From Chitinophaga pollutisoli (GTDB lineage: Bacteria > Bacteroidota > Bacteroidia > Chitinophagales > Chitinophagaceae): 64,000 bases of DNA. The DNA lies in NCBI RefSeq assembly GCF_038396755.1, contig NZ_CP149822.1, positions 3,038,001 to 3,102,000 of the forward strand, written 5' to 3'. Shown here one piece after another: positions 37,567-50,829 of this stretch. A program made the translations under genes and the position numbers. Under the pieces are notes generated by a model. The model was given only the letters and a program-made list of their open reading frames with translations, made no database searches and had not been told where the DNA came from. Positions within the stretch are counted from its first letter, which is position 1. Each line of letters begins with the position of its first letter.

Positions 37567-38352
37567 ATGTTCAACTCCCTTCTTTACGAAGTTCACCAAA
37601 ACATCGCTACGATTACGCTTAACCGTCCGGACGTCTACAACGCCTTTAACGACGAGCTCAGTTACGAATTACAGGACGCCCTGAAGCAGGCGGACAAAGA
37701 CGCTTCCGTGCGCGCCGTGGTGTTGACGGGCGCGGGCAAGGCCTTTTGCAGCGGCCAGGATCTCAAAGCCGCGATGGGAGCCGACGGCAAGCCCCGCAAC
37801 CTGGGCGATTCCCTGCATAAACGGTACAATCCCATCATCCGCGCGTTGCGCAACATGCCCAAGCCGGTGATTTGTAAGCTGAACGGGGTGGCCGCCGGTG
37901 CGGGATGCTCGCTGGCGCTGGCCTGCGACGTGATCATCGCATCCGAACAGGCTTCCCTGATCGAAATTTTCATCAATATCGCGCTGGTGCTGGATTCCGG
38001 ATCGTCGTATTTCCTGCCGAGAGCCGTGGGGTACCATCGCGCCTTCGAGCTGGCGACGAAAGCCACGAAGCTGACGGCTACCGAGGCAAAGGAAATGGGA
38101 CTGCTGAACAAAGTAGTGCCCGCCGGCGAGCTGGAGGCCGCGGTGGCTGCGGAGGCGGAATTTTACGCCAACGCACCCACCAAAGCCATCGGGCTCATGA
38201 AAAAAATGCTGACCAAGGGCATGACCGAAAACCTGGACGCCGTGCTGGAATATGAGGCCTACTGCCAGGAGATCGCCGGGAATACGGCGGATAACAAGGA
38301 AGGGGTGACGGCTTTCCTGGAGAAGCGGAAGCCGGTGTTTACGGGAAAATAA
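37567..38352 (+). CDS. Enoyl-CoA hydratase/isomerase family protein (PaaG-like)
   Basis: A 261-aa crotonase-fold enzyme. TLNRPDVYNAFND, FCSGQDLKA (first oxyanion-hole segment) and KLNGVAAGAGCSLALACDVI (second) are in place. LVLDSGSSYFLPR matches the PaaG branch, in which the Asp of this segment serves as acid/base for the ring epoxide-oxepin isomerisation in phenylacetate breakdown. No other paa genes lie nearby, so a general beta-oxidation role cannot be excluded. A 24-bp palindromic terminator follows. Confidence 0.85.
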   Translation: MFNSLLYEVHQNIATITLNRPDVYNAFNDELSYELQDALKQADKDASVRAVVLTGAGKAFCSGQDLKAAMGADGKPRNLGDSLHKRYNPIIRALRNMPKPVICKLNGVAAGAGCSLALACDVIIASEQASLIEIFINIALVLDSGSSYFLPRAVGYHRAFELATKATKLTATEAKEMGLLNKVVPAGELEAAVAAEAEFYANAPTKAIGLMKKMLTKGMTENLDAVLEYEAYCQEIAGNTADNKEGVTAFLEKRKPVFTGK

Positions 38353-38382
38353 ACCTGGTCTGAAAAACTTGCGGCATAAAAG

Positions 38383-38408
38383 AGGGCCCCTCCGCGGAGG
38401 GGCCCTTT
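38383..38408. terminator. Bidirectional terminator, 24-bp perfect palindrome
   Basis: AGGGCCCCTCCG / CGGAGGGGCCCT (38383-38406) forms a perfect palindrome with a T tract on the right and A-rich sequence on the left. It lies between the convergent hydratase and outer-membrane protein genes and can serve both. Confidence 0.85.
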
Positions 38409-38430
38409 GCATATGTTGGTCCGTCGGGGA

Positions 38431-39123
38431 TTATAGGCCGCTGAGGGCGATACCGATGGAGTAAGGTCTTACGTCGAGGTTGGTAACATCTTTGAACAGG
38501 GGGTTCAGGTTCATGGTACCGAACAGGGCGAAGTTGCCGTAACCGATGCGCGCAGTGCCCGCAAAGCGCCAGGGGTTGAAGAAGCGGCGGTTCTGCTCCT
38601 TAATGATATTCTTTTCGCCGCCCAGTGTGTTCTTACCCTTGGTGTGCGCGTTTACCAGCATGCCCGCGCGGATGCCGATGGCTGCCTTGATCCCGGTATT
38701 GGCGTTCTCGGAATTCTGGCGGTAGCGGAATTCGACGGGAATTTCCAGGTAATTGGTGGCGATCTTGTACTTTTTGAATTTATCCGAATCCACGAAGTTC
38801 ACCGCGGTGGAGTTGCCGTTGCTCATGTCCATGATCTGCTTGTCCAGGAAAATGCTGCTGGCAGTGAACCCGATACCCGGCGCAATGCTGAAATGCTCCT
38901 TTGTAATGGGAATATCGTACATCAATGCGATATTAAAGCCGCGGGACAATCCTTTCGTCTTCAAATTGTCCGGCGCGGATGCCCAGCCGTCATACGAAAT
39001 ACCGATCACCAGGAAGTCCCTGCTCTGCCGAACCTTGCTCATCGCCGCTCCGGCCACTTTATCCTGCGCAAACGTAGTTGCGGAGAAGCCGAGAATACCC
39101 AGCGCTAAAAGTAATTTTTTCAT
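38431..39123 (-). CDS. Outer-membrane beta-barrel (porin-family) protein
   Basis: A 230-aa protein with a clear signal peptide (MKKLLLALGILGFSATTFAQ). The mature part is rich in amphipathic strands (FLVIGISYDGWASAP, FNIALMYDIPI, IPVEFRYRQNSENANTGIKA in outline) and ends RPYSIGIALSGL, as in small 8-stranded OmpA/OmpX-like barrels (PorT family) of Bacteroidota. The start at 39123 is set by the signal peptide; the longer frame to 39240 covers the promoter. Function unknown. Confidence 0.8.
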   Translation of the reverse strand: MKKLLLALGILGFSATTFAQDKVAGAAMSKVRQSRDFLVIGISYDGWASAPDNLKTKGLSRGFNIALMYDIPITKEHFSIAPGIGFTASSIFLDKQIMDMSNGNSTAVNFVDSDKFKKYKIATNYLEIPVEFRYRQNSENANTGIKAAIGIRAGMLVNAHTKGKNTLGGEKNIIKEQNRRFFNPWRFAGTARIGYGNFALFGTMNLNPLFKDVTNLDVRPYSIGIALSGL

Positions 39124-39151
39124 AATATGTTTAAATGCTTGGCAAAAAGAA

Positions 39152-39187
39152 TATCTAGCAAATTTAATAGAATGCAAATAAACCAAA
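39152..39187 (-). promoter_or_regulatory. Bacteroidota-type promoter for the outer-membrane protein gene
   Basis: On the minus strand TTTG (39187-39184), 17 nt, then TAAATTTG (39166-39159) match the TTTG-N17-23-TAnnTTTG consensus of the primary sigma factor in Bacteroidota. Transcription should begin near 39152, giving a leader of about 29 nt. This is the best promoter match in the window. Confidence 0.65.
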
Positions 39188-39358
39188 TGGTTAAAATATT
39201 GCAAAAAAATACATAGCTCTCCCGGAGCCACCTTTTCCATTAATTTTAGTAAATTGTAAAGATCGACGGCCTTCTTGCACCGATCGATATGTCGACCCCA
39301 TGTACGCCCAATTTAATGCCGCAGATTGAAAACCTTTCGCCAACGCGTAAGAAAAGAG

Positions 39359-42321
<2,963 letters not shown>

Positions 42322-42325
<4 letters not shown>

Positions 42326-44013
42326 GCTTTGGGTAGCCGGAACCAAAAGTAGCTTCCTTTCCCCGGCTCGCTTTCCACGCCGATGCTACCGCCCTGCGCT
42401 TCGATGAATTCCCGCGCGATGGCGAGCCCCAGCCCGGTTCCCTTGCCGCCTTCCGCTTCCGGCACACGGAAAAACCGCTCGAAGATTTTCTCCCGGAACC
42501 CTGCATCGATGCCTTTTCCGCGGTCGCGGACGCCGAAGCGCCACATTTTTTCTTCCTCTTCAACCGTCAGTTCCACTTCGCTTTTGGGAGGGGAGTAACG
42601 GATGGCGTTCGTCAGCAAATTGACGAGCACCCAGGCGCTTTTCTCCGCATCGGCCAGCACGGGCGTTGTAGTTCCGGGGATCTCCGTCCGGATGTCCACT
42701 TCCTTTCCGGCAGCCTGCCTGGCAACGGTTTGCAGGGCATATTGCAGGATGTCGGCCGGCGGAACGGCTTGCACCTGCAGTCCGATATTTCCGCTTTCCA
42801 CCCGGGAAAAATCCAGTAGTTCGCTCACCATGCGGATCATACGGCGATTGTCTTCCCGGATGCTGTCGAGCAGTTCGTGCTGCCCGCTGGAAAGCGGGCC
42901 GGTGCGCTCGTCGCCGAGGAGCTTCAGGCTGAGGTCGGTGGCGGCGAGCGGGGTTTTCAGTTCGTGGGAAATGGTGGCGATGAAATGGGTTTTGGCGAGA
43001 TCCTGCTCTTTGAACGCGGTGATGTTGCGTAATACGATGATATGGCCAATTACCACATGGTTGTGGATGATATTGGTGGATTCGCGGAGGAAGAAGTTTT
43101 CCTTTCCTTCCGAAACAATTTTAACCGGAGCGGGATTTTGGTCGTGCAGCAGGTAGCGAAGCAGGTCGTTATGCCGGGCTGCTTCATCGGCGGGTTTGCC
43201 GACGAGCCCGTTTTCTGGGATGTTCAGCAGCTGCAGGGCTCCGGCGTTGGCGAACAGGATGATATTCTTGTTATCGAGGCCGATAGTGGCGTCTTTCAGG
43301 CTGCCGATCACCGCTTCCGCGCGTTGTTTTTCGAACAGTATGCGCGCCAGGTTGCTATGTTCGTATTCGTCGAGCTTGCGGGCCATCGTATTGAAAGCTT
43401 CGGCCAGTTCGCCGAACTCGTCGCCGGAGCGGAAATGCAGTCTTTGCTCATACTTCTTATCCGCGATCTGCCGGATGCCTTCCGTGAGCTCGCGGATGGG
43501 GTTGGCAATATAGCCGGGGAAATTGTAAACGAAAACGATCCCGATCAGGAAACATAAGCCGCTGACCAATGCAATATAGAGCAGGGCTTTTTCGGCCGTT
43601 TTGCGCGTTTTTTCCTGTTTTGATACGATGGCTTTGAGGTTTACGTCCATGATCCCGGAAATGTGTTCCCTGATGGCGGGCAACCGCGCCGCGTCTCCGG
43701 CCGCAAACGCTTCGTAATCGGCCCGCAGCACTTTGGTGAATGCGGCTTCGCCGGGCTCCGTGACATTCTTCTCCTGCTTTTCCAGCGCCGAAACAAACTG
43801 CCGCCGCACAGAATCGCTGCCATTCCAGTGCTCTGCCGCGCGTAGCATCGTGCCCGCATATTCCACGGATTCGTAGTTGTCTTCCAGGATGGCGGCGGCC
43901 GCGCGGTTCACCTTGTCCAGGTAAATATATCCCATCAAACCCACCAGCAGCAACATGGCGAACAAGAAAAGAACGCCCGCGGAAATCTTGGTTTTAAGCC
44001 TGATCCTGGTCAT
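42322..44013 (-). CDS. Sensor histidine kinase linked to kdp (HAMP-PAS-HisKA-HATPase)
   Basis: A 563-aa membrane kinase. A first helix (ISAGVLFLFAMLLLVGLMGYI, about 10-30) and a second (LLYIALVSGLCFLIGIVFVY, about 144-163) enclose a periplasmic helical sensor. HAMP (NPIRELTEGIRQIADKKYEQ), a PAS domain with IGLDNKNIILFANAGALQLL, HisKA with His near 350 in ATISHELKTPLAATD, and a HATPase with LLTNAIRYSP and GKGTGLGLAI follow. It overlaps the KdpD-like sensor gene by 4 nt and ends the kdp operon. In this split arrangement it supplies the catalytic half that KdpD carries itself in E. coli. Confidence 0.87.
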
Positions 44014-45113
44014 GAGAGGATGACGATATCGGTTTGGTGAGCGGATAATGTTTTCAACAATTGATTAAAGATATTGGTTCTTAGCAAGATACCGAAAAGG
44101 GAGATGTGGGGTTTGCCGATACATACGGTCGTGATGTCTTTTTCCTGCGCCTTTTCCATAATGGCGGCGGCGATATTGGCATGTTGTACCTGCAATACCT
44201 CGGCGCCCAGCTCCGTCGCCAGTTTGAAATTACTGATGAGGTGGCGTTGCACGGCCAGGTCGATGCGGCCTGTGCTTTCCTCCGGCGTTTGCACATAAAG
44301 CACAAACCATTCGCCGTGGTAATAAGCCGCGAGGCGCGCGGTTTTGCGGATCACTTTCCGCGCCACTTCGTCGTTGGACGAAATGCAGGCCAGGAAACGC
44401 TCATGCCGCATTTGCCGGTCCTTCGGCACTTCGGTCACCACTTTTCTTTCTACCTGCGAAGCTACTTCTTTCAGCGCGAGTTCGCGGAGCTGGAGTATTT
44501 TTTCGGACTGGAAGAAGTTCCGCAGGGCCGTTTCCACTTTGGCGCGGTCGTAGATCTTGCCTTCTTTGAGGCGGGTGATGAGCTCGTCGGCCGTGAGGTC
44601 GATGTTCACGACTTCATCCGCCAGCTGGAGCATGCTGTCGGGCACCCGTTCATGCACTTCCACGCCGGTGATGGTTTTCACCTGGGCGTTGATGCTTTCC
44701 ATGTGCTGGATGTTGATGGCGGAGATGACGTTGATCCCCGCGCGGAGGAGCTCCTGAACGTCCTGCCAGCGCTTTTCGTTCCGCGAGCCGGGGATGTTGG
44801 AATGGGCAAGCTCGTCCACCACCACCCATTCCGGCGCGAGGAGCAGGATGGCGCCCAGGTCCATTTCCTCCATGAGCTTCCCTTTGTAGAAAGCCTGCCG
44901 CCGTGGGATCACGGGGAGCCCGGCCACGAGGGCTTCCGTTTCTTTCCGCCCATGCGTTTCGATAAACCCGATCTGGATATTGACGCCGCTGCGCAACAGG
45001 GCATGCGCTTCCTGCAGCATGCGGTACGACTTCCCCACGCCGGCGCTCATGCCGATGTAGATCTTGAATTTTCCCCTTCCCGGCTGGCCGGGATGTTGAA
45101 TTTGTGAAGCCAT
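44010..45113 (-). CDS. kdpD: KdpD-type osmosensitive K+ sensor, N-terminal module only
   Basis: A 367-aa cytoplasmic protein with the KdpD domain, starting KIYIGMSAGVGKSYRMLQEA with Walker A GMSAGVGKS (21-29). VVDELAHSNIPGSRNEKRWQ and INIQHMESINAQVKTITGV follow, then a universal-stress-protein domain from about 230 (FLACISSNDEVARKVIRKTA). No membrane helices or kinase domain are present; these are encoded by the next gene, which overlaps by 4 nt. Split KdpD systems of this kind are common in Bacteroidota, so this is not a truncation. USP domains of KdpD homologues can bind c-di-AMP in some bacteria. Confidence 0.9.
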   Translation of the reverse strand: MASQIQHPGQPGRGKFKIYIGMSAGVGKSYRMLQEAHALLRSGVNIQIGFIETHGRKETEALVAGLPVIPRRQAFYKGKLMEEMDLGAILLLAPEWVVVDELAHSNIPGSRNEKRWQDVQELLRAGINVISAINIQHMESINAQVKTITGVEVHERVPDSMLQLADEVVNIDLTADELITRLKEGKIYDRAKVETALRNFFQSEKILQLRELALKEVASQVERKVVTEVPKDRQMRHERFLACISSNDEVARKVIRKTARLAAYYHGEWFVLYVQTPEESTGRIDLAVQRHLISNFKLATELGAEVLQVQHANIAAAIMEKAQEKDITTVCIGKPHISLFGILLRTNIFNQLLKTLSAHQTDIVILS

Positions 45114-45114
45114 G

Positions 45115-45147
45115 AAAACAAAAGCGCGGAGCCCCGAAAGGCCCCGC
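45115..45147 (-). terminator. Hairpin with T tract between the porin gene and kdpD
   Basis: On the minus strand GCGGGGCC and GGCTCCGC (45126-45147, one G-U pair) form an 8-bp stem with a 6-nt loop, followed by GCTTTTGTTTTC running up to the kdpD start codon. It would end or reduce transcription after the porin gene and so set a lower level for the sensor genes. Confidence 0.6.
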
Positions 45148-45154
45148 CTGAATT

Positions 45155-46240
45155 TTAAAATGAAAACGCCAGTGATGTGGCGATGGAAAAATTCTCTTTC
45201 CGGGGCACTTCGCCTTTCGTGAAAATCTCGTCCTTGCTGTTGTATAATTTCCCTTCCAGCCGGAACATCACCTGGCTCACGGGCGACACGTCGAGGTTCA
45301 GCGAATAGCCGCTGGTGCGGAAGCCGTTCGGTGTTCCGGTGGCGATGATCACGCCGTCTTTATCGTTATAATATTCGTACCGCCCCGCCATGGCGATATT
45401 CTCGCTGAAGGTGTACCGCGCGATGAGGATCGGGCTGAACCAGGCATTCATATCGTTGTTGCCTTTCGAAGGTTGTTCCACCCCGATGTCGCAACCTGCG
45501 ATGAGGCTCAGCTTGCCAGTGAGGGCAAACGTTCCGTAAAGGTCGTTGAAATAACGCATCTGCCGGACGGAATCGGGCTTGTCGTTCCCAACGAAAGTGC
45601 TCCAGTTGAGGGTAACTTTCGATGTGGGTTTGAAGGTGATCTGGGTACCGAAGCCGGGCGTCTGGTTGGCATCGGGGCGTTTGATCCGCTGCCAGCCGTT
45701 GAGGTACATGGCGGAGAAGAGCCATTTGTTGTTCGGCGTCCAGGTGATTTTGGCGCCGGCTTCGTAGTACGGCGTATTTTCCGCCATGAGGCTCCTCGTC
45801 AGCGTAAAATTATCTTTCCCGATGGCGCTTTCGAACCCGATGTGCGAGGGCATGATGCCCGCATCCACCCATAATCCCTCCCCGATCCGTACCCCCACAT
45901 TTGCCTCATAAATGTGCCGTACCAGTTCCTGCTCCGCCGCGAGGTTGTAATGGGCGTAGGTGCCGGCCATTACGGCCACGTTCCCCCGGATCCTGTCTGC
46001 CGCATAGTTCGCTTTCAGGAAGGCGAGGTTGACGTTCAGCTCATTGTGACGGGTATGGTTGTACAGGAACCCGGGCCTGGTGTGATCGGCGGGCTTATTG
46101 AAATCAAATACATAATACGCTTCGGCATAACCGGAGATCGTCAGTTTCGGTTCCGTTTTTTCCGGCGCTTCCTGCGCCATGGTGGCCATCGTACCTGTCA
46201 GGGCAATGGCGGTAAGGATGTGTTTTTTCATTTTCTGCAT
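45155..46240 (-). CDS. Outer-membrane beta-barrel porin of the kdp operon (BBP2/OmpL-like)
   Basis: A 361-aa outer-membrane porin with a signal peptide (KKHILTAIALTGTMATMAQ). The mature protein begins LTISGYAEAYYVFDFNKP and consists of alternating strands (KVTLNWSTFVGND, NIAMAGRYEYYND, SIATSLAFSF at the end). Beta-barrel porin genes of this kind accompany kdpFABC in many Bacteroidota and probably let K+ cross the outer membrane. The start is set by the signal peptide; the longer frame to 46333 would add 31 basic residues. It follows kdpC by 116 bp. Confidence 0.8.
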   Translation of the reverse strand: MQKMKKHILTAIALTGTMATMAQEAPEKTEPKLTISGYAEAYYVFDFNKPADHTRPGFLYNHTRHNELNVNLAFLKANYAADRIRGNVAVMAGTYAHYNLAAEQELVRHIYEANVGVRIGEGLWVDAGIMPSHIGFESAIGKDNFTLTRSLMAENTPYYEAGAKITWTPNNKWLFSAMYLNGWQRIKRPDANQTPGFGTQITFKPTSKVTLNWSTFVGNDKPDSVRQMRYFNDLYGTFALTGKLSLIAGCDIGVEQPSKGNNDMNAWFSPILIARYTFSENIAMAGRYEYYNDKDGVIIATGTPNGFRTSGYSLNLDVSPVSQVMFRLEGKLYNSKDEIFTKGEVPRKENFSIATSLAFSF

Positions 46241-46356
46241 GCGCTGTCTTTTTGAGCTGTTGATGTGTACCGCTCGCGCCGGCCGGGCAGCTCCCGGTCG
46301 CGCGGCGGGTACCTCTTTTCTTCGGGTTTTCATAGGTTGGGTTGAGACTAAAAAGG

Positions 46357-46920
46357 CTAGTGTATTTCGTCTAAAGCCAGATTGAGTTGAAGGACGTGCA
46401 CCGTAGCCGGGCCAAACATGCCCGCCAAAGGCCCTTTGGTATGGGCGTCCACCAGATCGCGGAGCCGCTGTTCGGATATCCCTCTCAGCTTCGCGATACG
46501 CGACACCTGTACCAGCGCGCCTTCCGGGGAAAGATGCGGATCCAGCCCGCTGCCGGAAGCCGTTACCAGCTCGGCCGGAATATCTGACCGCTGTATGCCC
46601 GGGTTATGCACCAGGAAAGTATCGATCCGGTCCTTCACTGCCTGGAGGTAATCCGGGTTGGAAGGCCCCTTGTTTGATCCGCCGGATCCCGCGGCATTGT
46701 ACGCCACCGCGCTGGGCCGCGTCTGGAAATATTCGTCGCCGGTGAATTGCTGGCCTACGTTGGCGTATCCTACTACCAGCCCGCTTTTCTTTACGGTGAC
46801 CCCGTCGCCCTTGCCGGGCGCCATTTTTGCCAGTCCGGCGATGAAGAGGGGATAAATGCCGGCGGTGAGGAGCACCAGCACGAGGGTCAGTTTCAGCGCC
46901 GGGAAAAAATATCGTTTCAT
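46357..46920 (-). CDS. kdpC: Potassium-transporting ATPase KdpC subunit
   Basis: A 187-aa subunit with one N-terminal membrane helix (LTLVLVLLTAGIYPLFIAGL). The periplasmic part has VGQQFTGDEYFQTRPSA, GGSNKGPSNPDYL and LDPHLSPEGALVQVSRIAKL, all family hallmarks. It stabilises the KdpFABC complex and raises K+ affinity. It lies 12 nt after kdpB and ends 116 bp before the porin gene. Confidence 0.95.
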   Translation of the reverse strand: MKRYFFPALKLTLVLVLLTAGIYPLFIAGLAKMAPGKGDGVTVKKSGLVVGYANVGQQFTGDEYFQTRPSAVAYNAAGSGGSNKGPSNPDYLQAVKDRIDTFLVHNPGIQRSDIPAELVTASGSGLDPHLSPEGALVQVSRIAKLRGISEQRLRDLVDAHTKGPLAGMFGPATVHVLQLNLALDEIH

Positions 46921-46932
46921 GATTTGTTGAGT

Positions 46933-48999
46933 TTAAAAGAATAAAGCCAATACCATATCGATGAGCTTGATGCCGATGAAAGGCACCACCACGCCACCGA
47001 GCCCGTAAATGAAAAGATTTCTACGCAGCAGCGCGCTCGCTCCGATGGGCTTATACGCCACACCCCGTAATGCCAGCGGGATCAGCAGGGGAATGATGAT
47101 GGCGTTGAAAATCACCGCGCTGAGGATCGCCGTTTCCGGGCTGTGCAGCCGCATGATATTGATCCCCTGCAATGCCGGCACCGACAGGATAAACAATGCT
47201 GGCACGATGGCGAAATATTTAGCCACGTCGTTGGCGATGGAAAAAGTCGTGAGCGTTCCGCGCGTCATGAGCAGCTGCTTGCCGATCTCCACGATCTCGA
47301 TGAGCTTCGTAGGGTCGTTGTCGAGATCCACCATGTTGCCGGCTTCCTTGGCGGCCTGCGTTCCGCTGTTCATGGCCACGCCCACGTCTGCCTGCGCCAG
47401 GGCGGGCGCGTCGTTGGTCCCATCTCCCATCATCGCCACCAGCCGGCCTTCCTGTTGCTCCTTGCGGATGTACGACATCTTGTCCTCGGGCCGGGCTTCG
47501 GCGATGAAATCATCCACACCGGCTTTGTCTGCGATGTATTTGGCTGTGAGCGGGTTGTCGCCCGTCACCATCACCGTTTTCACCCCCATCCGGCGGAGCC
47601 GTTCAAAACGCTCGCTGATGCCGGGTTTGATGATATCCTGCAGTTCGATCACGCCGGTGATTCTCTCATTGACGGCCACCACCAGCGGTGTTCCCCCGTT
47701 CCCGGAAATCTGTTTCACCATGTCGGCCGTATCGGCTGGAAAATCGTTTCCGGCCTTTGCACCCAGGTTGCGGATGGCGTCGTACGCGCCTTTACGAATC
47801 CGCGTGCCGTCGCTCATATTGATACCGCTGCTGCGGGTTTCGGCGGTAAAGGGCACGAGTTGCGCACCGTTCATACTCAGCTGCGCGGATACTTCGCGCC
47901 CGGCCAGCTCTACGATGGATTTGCCTTCGGGCGTTTCGTCGGCCAGGGAGCCCAGCACGCTGTACCGGATGAATTCGTTGCGGTCGTAACCGTTGGCGGG
48001 ATGGAAGTGCGTGGCTTTACGATTGCCGATGGTGATGGTGCCGGTTTTATCGAGCAGCAGCACATCCACGTCGCCGGCGGTTTCCACGGCCTTTCCGGAT
48101 TTGGTGATCACATTAGCGCGCAGGGCGCGGTCCATCCCCGCGATGCCGATGGCGGAGAGCAATCCGCCGATGGTGGTGGGAATGAGGCAAACAAACAGGG
48201 AGATGAAGGCCGCGATGGTAATGGGCGTTTGCGCGTAATCGGCGAAAGGCTTCAGCGTTACGCAGACGATGATGAACACAAGCGTGAAGCTGGCCAGGAG
48301 GATGGTGAGCGCGATTTCGTTGGGGGTTTTCTGCCGCGAGGCGCCTTCCACGAGTGCGATCATTTTGTCGAGGAACGATTCCCCCACGCCCGCGCTCACC
48401 CGCACCACGATGCGGTCGCTCAGCACTTTGGTGCCGCCTACCACGGAGCTTTTGTCGCCGCCGGCTTCGCGGATCACGGGGGCGCTTTCGCCGGTGATGG
48501 CGGATTCGTCGATGCTCGCCAGGCCTTGCACGATCTCACCGTCGGCGGGGATTACGTCGCCGGCTTCGCAAACGAACAGGTCACCTTTTTGCAGCCGGGA
48601 GCTGGGTACCACTTTAATTTCGTCGGTGAAGATTTCTCCAACCGTGAGGATTCTCTTTGCCGGGGTGTCTTCCCGCGTTCTGCGGAGGCTTTCGGCCTGT
48701 GCCTTTCCGCGTGCTTCTGCGATGGCTTCCGCGAAGTTGCCGAATAGTACCGTCAACAGTAATACAATGAACACGGTGAAGTTATAGCCGAAAGAGCCCT
48801 GGGAGGCATCGTGGCTGATGCCGGCATAAACCGTTACGATCAGCATGACGATCGTTCCAAGCAAAACCGTGAACATGACGGGATTCCGGACGAGGAGGCG
48901 CGGGTTCAGCTTCACGAAGGATTGCGCGAGCGCTTCCCTCACCAGTGCCGCCGGAAACAGTGTATTGTCTTTCGTTTTCATTTTCTTTTGCGTTTGCAT
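46933..48999 (-). CDS. kdpB: Potassium-transporting ATPase KdpB subunit (P-type ATPase)
   Basis: A 688-aa P-type ATPase that powers high-affinity K+ uptake. Visible marks are the actuator [15 protein letters not shown] with the phosphorylated Asp near 317, the GKSIVELA nucleotide-binding region, [20 protein letters not shown] and [21 protein letters not shown]- and C-terminal hydrophobic helices are in place, and the length is typical. It starts 3 nt after kdpA. Met1 and Met7 are both possible starts. Confidence 0.97.
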   Translation of the reverse strand: MQTQKKMKTKDNTLFPAALVREALAQSFVKLNPRLLVRNPVMFTVLLGTIVMLIVTVYAGISHDASQGSFGYNFTVFIVLLLTVLFGNFAEAIAEARGKAQAESLRRTREDTPAKRILTVGEIFTDEIKVVPSSRLQKGDLFVCEAGDVIPADGEIVQGLASIDESAITGESAPVIREAGGDKSSVVGGTKVLSDRIVVRVSAGVGESFLDKMIALVEGASRQKTPNEIALTILLASFTLVFIIVCVTLKPFADYAQTPITIAAFISLFVCLIPTTIGGLLSAIGIAGMDRALRANVITKSGKAVETAGDVDVLLLDKTGTITIGNRKATHFHPANGYDRNEFIRYSVLGSLADETPEGKSIVELAGREVSAQLSMNGAQLVPFTAETRSSGINMSDGTRIRKGAYDAIRNLGAKAGNDFPADTADMVKQISGNGGTPLVVAVNERITGVIELQDIIKPGISERFERLRRMGVKTVMVTGDNPLTAKYIADKAGVDDFIAEARPEDKMSYIRKEQQEGRLVAMMGDGTNDAPALAQADVGVAMNSGTQAAKEAGNMVDLDNDPTKLIEIVEIGKQLLMTRGTLTTFSIANDVAKYFAIVPALFILSVPALQGINIMRLHSPETAILSAVIFNAIIIPLLIPLALRGVAYKPIGASALLRRNLFIYGLGGVVVPFIGIKLIDMVLALFF

Positions 49000-49002
49000 G
49001 CG

Positions 49003-50718
49003 TTAGTACAGGGAGAAATATTCGGCGATGGGGCCCAGCGCCAGCGCGGGGAAGAAGGCCAACGCGGCGATGATCGCGATCACGGCGAATGTCATGATGC
49101 CGAAAGTGGCCGTGTCTGTCCGCAGTGTGCCGGCGGATTCGGGGACGTATTGCTTCGAAGCCAGGAGTCCCGCGATCGCTACCGGGCCGATAATAGGCAG
49201 GAAGCGCGACAGGATGAGTACAAAACCGGTGGTCACGTTCCAGAAAATGTTATTATCCGTCAGCCCTTCGAACCCCGAACCGTTGTTGGCCGCGGCGGAG
49301 GTGTATTCATACATCATTTCCGAAAAACCGTGGTGACCTGGGTTATTAAGCCATGCGCCCGGCTGCGTGGCCCAGCCCGCGCCCCATCCGTGCGCGATGG
49401 CATAGGACGACAGCGCCGTGCCCGCGAGGATCAGCAGCGGATGCAGTAAGGCTACGATCGCCGCGATCTTCATTTCCCGCGCTTCCACTTTATGCCCCAG
49501 GAATTCCGGCGTACGCCCTACCATGAGGCCCGATATGAACACGGCAATGATGATGAATACGAAGTAGTTGAGAATACCCACACCGCAGCCGCCATAGAAG
49601 CAGTTGGCCATCATGGCGATCAGCTCCATCATGCCGGTCATGGGCATGGTGCTGTCGTGGAAACCGTTCACCGATCCGGTGGAAACGATGGTGGTAATGG
49701 TGCTCCAGTAGGCGGTGGCCATCGGCCCGAAACGGACCTCCTTGCCTTCCATGGCGCCGGTGGCCTGCGTGATGCCCATCTGGGATATTGCGGGGTTGCC
49801 GCCGGTTTCGGACAGGATAGCAGGGATCATCAGCGCGAGCATCCCGACGGTCATCACCCCGAAAATGACATACGCGAATTTCCTCCGCCGGATAAAGAAA
49901 CCCAACGCAAACACCATCGCGATGGGGATGATCAGCTGTGCGATGGCCTCGGTCATATTGGTGAGGTAATCCGGATTTTCGAGCGGGTGGATGCTGTTGG
50001 CACCGAACCATCCGCCGCCGTTGGTTCCCAGGTGCTTAATGGCGATCATGCCGGCCGCTGGCCCGCGTGACACCTGCACGGTATCGCCCTGCACCGTCAC
50101 GATGGTATCTTTCCCGGCGAAGCTGGCGGGCGTACCGCGGAAAGCCAGGATGCCGGCGATCACGATGCAAAGGGGTAGCAATATGCGGGTGGTGGTTTTC
50201 AGCAGGTGGTCCCAAAAGTTGCCCAACTGGGTGGTGGTTTTCTCGCGAAGAGCTTTGAAAACCGCCACCAGCGCAGCGATCCCCGTTGCCGCGCTCACAA
50301 ACTGCAGGAATGTAACCACGAACAATTGCGTAAAATAAGTTAACCCGGATTCACCGGAGTAGTGTTGCAGGTTGCAGTTAACCAGGAAGCTGATGGCAGT
50401 GTTGAAAGCCAGGTCTGGCGTTTGCGCCGCGTTGTGGTCGGGGTTGAGGGGAAGCCTGTCCTGGAAGATCAGCAGGAAAAAGGCATATACGAACCATAGC
50501 ATATTGATGGTCAGCAGGGCTTTCAGGTGCTGCTTCCAGTTCATCTCCTCCTTCGGATCGATGCCGCAGAACCGGTAAATCCCCTGTTCCAGCGGTGCCA
50601 TGAACTCCAGCAGGGTCCGCTGTCCCGCGAAAACCTTCGCGATGTAACGGCCGAGCGGTATGGCGACCAGGAGCGTAATGGCATAAGTGGCGATAATGCC
50701 TGATAGTTCGGTGTTCAT
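49003..50718 (-). CDS. kdpA: Potassium-transporting ATPase KdpA subunit
   Basis: A 571-aa channel-like subunit with about ten membrane helices that selects and passes K+. Four selectivity-filter-like loops are seen, including FLVNCNLQHYSGESGLTYFT, GTNGGGWFGANSIHPLENPD and MANCFYGGCGVG. It belongs to the SKT superfamily. It follows kdpF by 20 nt and precedes kdpB by 3 nt. Confidence 0.96.
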   Translation of the reverse strand: MNTELSGIIATYAITLLVAIPLGRYIAKVFAGQRTLLEFMAPLEQGIYRFCGIDPKEEMNWKQHLKALLTINMLWFVYAFFLLIFQDRLPLNPDHNAAQTPDLAFNTAISFLVNCNLQHYSGESGLTYFTQLFVVTFLQFVSAATGIAALVAVFKALREKTTTQLGNFWDHLLKTTTRILLPLCIVIAGILAFRGTPASFAGKDTIVTVQGDTVQVSRGPAAGMIAIKHLGTNGGGWFGANSIHPLENPDYLTNMTEAIAQLIIPIAMVFALGFFIRRRKFAYVIFGVMTVGMLALMIPAILSETGGNPAISQMGITQATGAMEGKEVRFGPMATAYWSTITTIVSTGSVNGFHDSTMPMTGMMELIAMMANCFYGGCGVGILNYFVFIIIAVFISGLMVGRTPEFLGHKVEAREMKIAAIVALLHPLLILAGTALSSYAIAHGWGAGWATQPGAWLNNPGHHGFSEMMYEYTSAAANNGSGFEGLTDNNIFWNVTTGFVLILSRFLPIIGPVAIAGLLASKQYVPESAGTLRTDTATFGIMTFAVIAIIAALAFFPALALGPIAEYFSLY

Positions 50719-50738
50719 TGTCAGGTTTAATTGATAAC

Positions 50739-50816
50739 TCAGAATTTTTCAGGTTTCAGCAACACGTAAATCATGTAACCGAAAACCAACAGGGATAAAA
50801 TGAAAAGTGCGTTCAT
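50739..50816 (-). CDS. kdpF: KdpF, small potassium ATPase subunit
   Basis: A 25-aa single-helix membrane peptide, MNALFILSLLVFGYMIYVLL then KPEKF. The size, one hydrophobic helix and the C-terminal L-K-P-E pattern match KdpF, which sits in the KdpFABC complex as a lipid-like stabiliser. It lies directly before kdpA. A second ATG three nt upstream would add one Met. Confidence 0.85.
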   Translation of the reverse strand: MNALFILSLLVFGYMIYVLLKPEKF

Positions 50817-50829
50817 CATGGCTTGCGTT

